Assembly: GCA_021739625.1 (NCBI GenBank)
Contig: JAIPBJ010000009.1
Span: 1-64,000 of the forward strand
Length of the DNA stretch: 64,000 bases
Direction: 5' to 3'
Origin: Flavobacteriales bacterium
GTDB taxonomy: Bacteria; Bacteroidota; Bacteroidia; UBA10329
Positions 59,899-64,000 of the stretch are shown piece by piece; the stretch's first letter is position 1; each line of letters starts with the position of its first letter. A program made the translations under genes and the position numbers. The notes under the pieces are model-generated. The model saw nothing but the letters and a program-made list of their open reading frames with translations. It ran no database searches and was not told where the DNA came from.

Positions 59899-61474
59899 TC
59901 AAGTTATGTTCATGGGTTGCGGTGCCACCTTGGGCGGTTGCTCCAGCACCGTCACCCTCCTTCTTTTCATCATTTCGATGATGGTCATCTCCCCGCGCGA
60001 CTCCGCCCTGTCCATTATCACGTTGCGCAGCGTGCGCAGCAGTCGCCAAGGGCGGAAGAGATAGTTGGAACCGTAGAACACCACGAAGTAGAGCACCTGA
60101 TATGCCCGGAGTGCCGCTGTGCCGATATGGTAGTTGTACATCCGCGCGTCCGAAACGCTGTCCACGCTCACAATCTCCTTGAAATAGGCATCCGAGTACG
60201 GGTCCACCTTCCCATCGCGCACCAGACGGTCGAACAGCTCGCTGCCCGGATAGGGCGAGAAGAACCCGGGCGACATGTCGTGCGCCCCATGCCAACTGGC
60301 CTTTATCAGAAACAGCATGGTCATCCACACATGGCGGTGCCGCTCGTCAGGGAACGCAAGGATGATGTTGAGCTTGATGTTCATCCGCTCCTTGGCCGAA
60401 TGGCCCATGGACAGCAGCATGTTGGGCAACGACACCTTTTTCTTGATGGCCTTCAGCATCTCTACACTGCCGCTTTCGGGCGCATAGGTGATGTTGCGGC
60501 AACCTGACCGGTACAGCGCATGGGCCACCTCCCTGTCTATGGCCTCGCTGCGCGTGCCGCCCGGTATCTGCCACGTGATGTTGAGCCCCCTTCTGGTCAA
60601 CTCTCCCGTGAATTCCATGATCCACTCCTTTTTGATGATGGCGGTGAGGTCGTGGAAATCGAAGTTGCTGATGCCGTAGGTGGCGATGTAGGTCTCCATC
60701 TCATCGGCCACATCAGCGGGCGTGCGCATGTAGTAGCGCGTGCCCCACATCTGCGGACTGCTGCAGAAGGTGCAGCGATAGGGGCAGCCCCGCGTGGCCA
60801 GCAATGGCAGCGATACGGTGTCGCGCTCCACCCCGAAGGTCACACGGTTCTGCATATAGTCCTTCATGGGCAGCAGGTCCCAGGCGGGCCATGGGGCGCT
60901 GTCGAGGTCGCGCATGCGGCTGCGGGCGGGCGTCCGCTGACACTGGCCTTCCCTGTCCCGGAAGGCGATGCCCGCCATGCCCTCCATCGGCAGGCCGAGA
61001 CCGATGGCCTGCACCAGCTCCACCACGGTCTCCTCGCCCTCGCCCATCACTATGGCCGAGAGGGCGCGGGTCTGCGCAAAACAAAGCTCCGGTATGGCGG
61101 TGGCGTGCTCACCGCCCGCGATGATCGTGGCCGCTGGAATCAGCTCGCCAAGGCGGTCGGCCAGTTGACGGTAGAGCGGCCAGTTGACGGTAGAGCGGCC
61201 AGTTGCCACTGAACATCATGGAGATGCCGATGATCTCCGTGGCAGGGTCCATGAGGGCGGCCATCTGGTCGGGGGTGAGGCCGTGCGCCAGAATGTCACC
61301 GTCATACCTCACATACTGCTCCATCCCGCCCGCCAATGCGTCTATCACCTGCACACGGTGGCCGGCATCGCGCAGCGCACCGGCCACGTAGGCAAGCCCC
61401 AGCGGCATGGAGGGCCTGTGGGCCAAAGAGGCCAGTCTGATGAGCCGTGGGGGGTTTACAAGACAGATGTTCAT
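59899..61474 (-). pseudogene. B12-binding-type radical SAM protein (copy C), frameshifted by a 19-bp tandem duplication
   Basis: 5' part (MNICLVNPPRLIRLASLAHRPSMPLGLAYVAGAL...MMFSGNWPLYRQLA) and 3' part (NWPLYRQLADRLGELIPAATIIAGGEHATAIPELC...RGCPYRCTFCSSPQMWG) in different frames, overlapping at the duplication. Removing 19 bp gives 1557 bp, the same length as copy A. Confidence 0.88.
61159..61205. repeat. 19-bp tandem repeat (ggccagttgacggtagagc) x ~2.5
   Basis: 61159-61177, 61178-61196, partial 61197-61205, read directly. Confidence 0.95.
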
Positions 61475-61508
61475 GGCACGGGCGTGGCTGTCTGGCGGCA
61501 TGGGCTGT

Positions 61509-61516
61509 CAAAGATA
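61509..61516 (-). promoter_or_regulatory. Candidate -7 element TATCTTTG (radical SAM C)
   Basis: caaagata on + strand, upstream of the 61474 start. Confidence 0.45.
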
Positions 61517-61552
61517 GGCAGGATGCAAAAGGGCGCTATGGCCGCAAAGCCC

Positions 61553-61560
61553 TACTTTTG
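61553..61560 (+). promoter_or_regulatory. Candidate -7 element TACTTTTG (radical SAM D)
   Basis: 32 nt upstream of ATG 61592. Confidence 0.45.
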
Positions 61561-61591
61561 GGCATGGGCATCCAACCCTGTACCTGCTGAT

Positions 61592-63208
61592 ATGCGCAAA
61601 CTCAAAGTGACCTTCGTGGGGCTCGGCACCGAGCAGTTGGGCGTGAGCCAGCTCAGCGCCATCGCCAAGCAGCACGGGCATCAGGTGGGGCTGGCCTTCA
61701 GCGCATCGCTGTTCCACGACAGGTTCAATCTGGAGTTCCCTACCATCTCGCCCTTCTTTGACGACACCTCGGAGACCATCGCTGCCATACGCGAGCAGCG
61801 GCCCGATGTGCTGGCCTTCTCGGCCCTCACCAGCACCTACCAGTGGATGCTCGAAGTGGCGGCCAAGGCCAAGGAGATGGACCCGAACGTGCGCACCGTG
61901 TTCGGGGGCGTGCATCCATCGGCAGTGCCCGAGCGGGTATTGGCACGGCCGCAGGTCGATTTTGTGGTCATTGGCGAAGGGGACGATGCCTTTCCGCGCA
62001 TCCTCAGCATGGTGGCCGAGGGAACGTATGGCGACCCCATCTTCAACACCCGCTACAAGATGGCCGATGGCCGCGTGGTGGCCGGCATGCAGAAGGGTTT
62101 CCTGCAGCACCTCGACTCGCTGCCGTTCTATGACAAGCCCTTGTGGGAGGACCATGTGCGCATAGGTGACCTCTACCTCACCATGGCATCGCGCGGCTGC
62201 CCCTATCGCTGCACCTTCTGCTTCAACAACTTCTTTGCGAAGCTGCCCGAGGAGAAGAGTGGCAAGTATGTGCGCCTGCGCAGCGTGGACCACATGATAG
62301 CCGAGCTGAAGATCGCCAAGCGCAGGTACAGGCCCCATATCATCGACTTTCAGGACGATGTGTTCACCACCAGCAAGAAATGGCTGAAGGAGTTCACAGA
62401 GGTTTACAAAAGGGAGATAGGCACGCCCTACAACATCCTCACGCATCCGCGCTATTTCGATGCGGAGGTGGCCACGTGGCTCAAAGAGTCGGGCTGCCAG
62501 TGGGTGCAGATGGGCGTGCAGAGCCTCGATGAGGATTTCAAGAAGGACAACCTGATGCGCTACGAGAAGAGCGACCACGTGAGCAGCGCCCTGCAACTGA
62601 TGCACACCCACGGCCTCCATGCCAAGGTGGATCACATGTTCGGCCTGCCCAACGAGCCGGTGGAGGCGCAGGAGCTGGCCCGCGAGCTGTACAGCACCCA
62701 TCACCCCAAGCGCATACAGACCTTCTGGACCTGCTATCTGCCCGGCACTGCCATGATGAAGGAGGCCGAAGCCAACGGTTCGCTATCGAAGGAGCAGGCA
62801 GAGAAGATCAACGAGGGCGAGGACTTCTATTTCTTCCGCAACACCGACAACATCACCGATCCGAAGCTCATGGCGCGCTATCAGGCCTACGAGGTGCTGT
62901 TCCGTGTGATGCCCGCCCTGCCCGAAAGCTGGAAGGCCAAGGTGCAGGTGCGCCACTTCGAGCGGCTGCCGCATTTCCTCATCCGCCCGCTGTCGCTGCT
63001 GGCCGACATCCTATCGGGCTTCAAGCAGCGCAACCCCGAGTTCAGCGCCTATGCATGGCACAACCTCTACCACCTGTGGAAATTCACCGGAAGGAAACTG
63101 GGCTTCAAGGTGGGCAAGGCCTCGCAGGTGTTTGAGGATGTGACGTTCGATGTGCCCATGCCGACCGTGGAGCCGGAAACAACGGCCCTTGTGCAGGATG
63201 CCGCCTGA
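61592..63208 (+). CDS. B12-binding-type radical SAM protein (copy D, divergent)
   Basis: MRKLKVTFVGLGTEQLGVSQLSAIAKQHGH; FGGVHPSAVPE; SRGCPYRCTFCFNNFF. Confidence 0.9.
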   Translation: MRKLKVTFVGLGTEQLGVSQLSAIAKQHGHQVGLAFSASLFHDRFNLEFPTISPFFDDTSETIAAIREQRPDVLAFSALTSTYQWMLEVAAKAKEMDPNVRTVFGGVHPSAVPERVLARPQVDFVVIGEGDDAFPRILSMVAEGTYGDPIFNTRYKMADGRVVAGMQKGFLQHLDSLPFYDKPLWEDHVRIGDLYLTMASRGCPYRCTFCFNNFFAKLPEEKSGKYVRLRSVDHMIAELKIAKRRYRPHIIDFQDDVFTTSKKWLKEFTEVYKREIGTPYNILTHPRYFDAEVATWLKESGCQWVQMGVQSLDEDFKKDNLMRYEKSDHVSSALQLMHTHGLHAKVDHMFGLPNEPVEAQELARELYSTHHPKRIQTFWTCYLPGTAMMKEAEANGSLSKEQAEKINEGEDFYFFRNTDNITDPKLMARYQAYEVLFRVMPALPESWKAKVQVRHFERLPHFLIRPLSLLADILSGFKQRNPEFSAYAWHNLYHLWKFTGRKLGFKVGKASQVFEDVTFDVPMPTVEPETTALVQDAA

Positions 63209-63217
63209 AACGTGCCC

Positions 63218-64000
63218 ATGCCCCGGTCCATCATAGCGCATCTTGCCCGCTGGCCCGCTGCCATGGCCGTGGCGCTCCTCCTATCGGCCCTTGCCTACCT
63301 GTTTGTGGGCGCGTTCGTGGAGGACAACATGACCATCGTCATCGCCATCTTCTACGGCTACATCTCGTCACCGCCCATTGGGCTTTGGATAACGGACTAT
63401 TACACCTTCCTCATCCCCATCATCGCGTGGGGGTGCGAGCTGCTGCCGGGCGTGCCAGTGTTCGGGCTCTTATGGGCCGCGCAGCTTGTGGCATGGCTTG
63501 CGGCCGTGGTGATGTTCGTGGCGGGGCGCACTGCGCAGGCCACGCGCGCAGGGCAGGTGCTGCTGTGGGCCACTGCCCTGCTGCTGCTGAGCGAGGCCCT
63601 TTCGCACCACATCGTGCGGTTCTCCATCATCGCCTCGTTCACCGGGCTGCTGTTCATGCACGAGCGGCAGCGCAACGGACAGCGGCCGCAGGCCATGGAC
63701 ACGGGGCTGTTCCTACTGGGGCTGTTCATGCGCATGCACTCGGCCATCATCATGCTGGCGTTCTTCATGGCCCATGGGGTGCTCACAGGGCGGAGCATTG
63801 CCGACACCTTACGGGCGCACCGCTGGCATCTGGCGGTGTCGGCCCTGCTGCTGGTCACCTATCAGTTGCACGGGGTGCTCACCGAGAATATGGGCACCGT
63901 CATCGAGGCCAACTACGAGTATGCCCTGCTGGAGAAGGACCGCATGTATCCGCTGGCCGACATGCAGACCCATGCCGACAGTGTGCGCCACGCGGCACTC
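63218..64000 (+). CDS. Polytopic membrane protein, 3' truncated by window edge (not in ORF track)
   Basis: Open frame from ATG 63218 (MPRSIIAHLARWPAAMAVALLLSALAYLFVG...) to window end, 261 codons, multiple hydrophobic segments. Confidence 0.75.
   Translation, partial: MPRSIIAHLARWPAAMAVALLLSALAYLFVGAFVEDNMTIVIAIFYGYISSPPIGLWITDYYTFLIPIIAWGCELLPGVPVFGLLWAAQLVAWLAAVVMFVAGRTAQATRAGQVLLWATALLLLSEALSHHIVRFSIIASFTGLLFMHERQRNGQRPQAMDTGLFLLGLFMRMHSAIIMLAFFMAHGVLTGRSIADTLRAHRWHLAVSALLLVTYQLHGVLTENMGTVIEANYEYALLEKDRMYPLADMQTHADSVRHAAL

Noticed and set aside
61508-62704. 398-aa minus-strand ORF
   Set aside because: Antisense to radical SAM D, which has clear CxxxCxxC and B12-type motifs.

Overview
This 64 kb window is a GC-rich Bacteroidota (Flavobacteriales-like) chromosome segment. 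Supporting signs are T9SS C-terminal sorting domains, TAnnTTTG -7 promoter elements and a SusC-like TonB receptor. The middle is mostly ordinary: katG, PIN-PhoH ATPase, succinate dehydrogenase/fumarate reductase sdhCAB, a two-component system, purQ, a GH1 glucosidase, tRNA-Leu(CAG), ybeY, DUF4175, a CocE-type hydrolase and arginine decarboxylase. Four regions deserve attention. (1) 0.3-6.8 kb: a four-gene operon with HNH nuclease, beta-class DNA methyltransferase, a protein with two GHKL ATPase modules (HSP90/MORC-like N-terminus plus histidine-kinase-like C-terminus) and a divergent receiver-domain protein. This looks like a defence/R-M system with phosphorelay-like signalling. (2) 50.8-64 kb: a cluster of four cobalamin-type radical SAM enzymes, two tandem membrane-anchored SGNH proteins, two different Fe(II)/2OG oxygenases and two polytopic membrane proteins. 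This is probably an undescribed lipid/glycan/natural-product modification locus. One radical SAM gene is broken by a 19-bp tandem duplication. (3) 47.7-48.6 kb: a tandem-XRE DNA-binding protein gene preceded by an intergenic array of 11 imperfect repeats with an exact 21-bp period (two helical turns), consensus TGTGCTTTCACA. (4) 41.2-44.2 kb: a FtsX-type ABC transporter with a His/Glu/Asp-rich loop next to two paralogous CFFCG proteins, a predicted metal (zinc) handling module. All calls come from reading the sequence and supplied ORFs; no database search was run.
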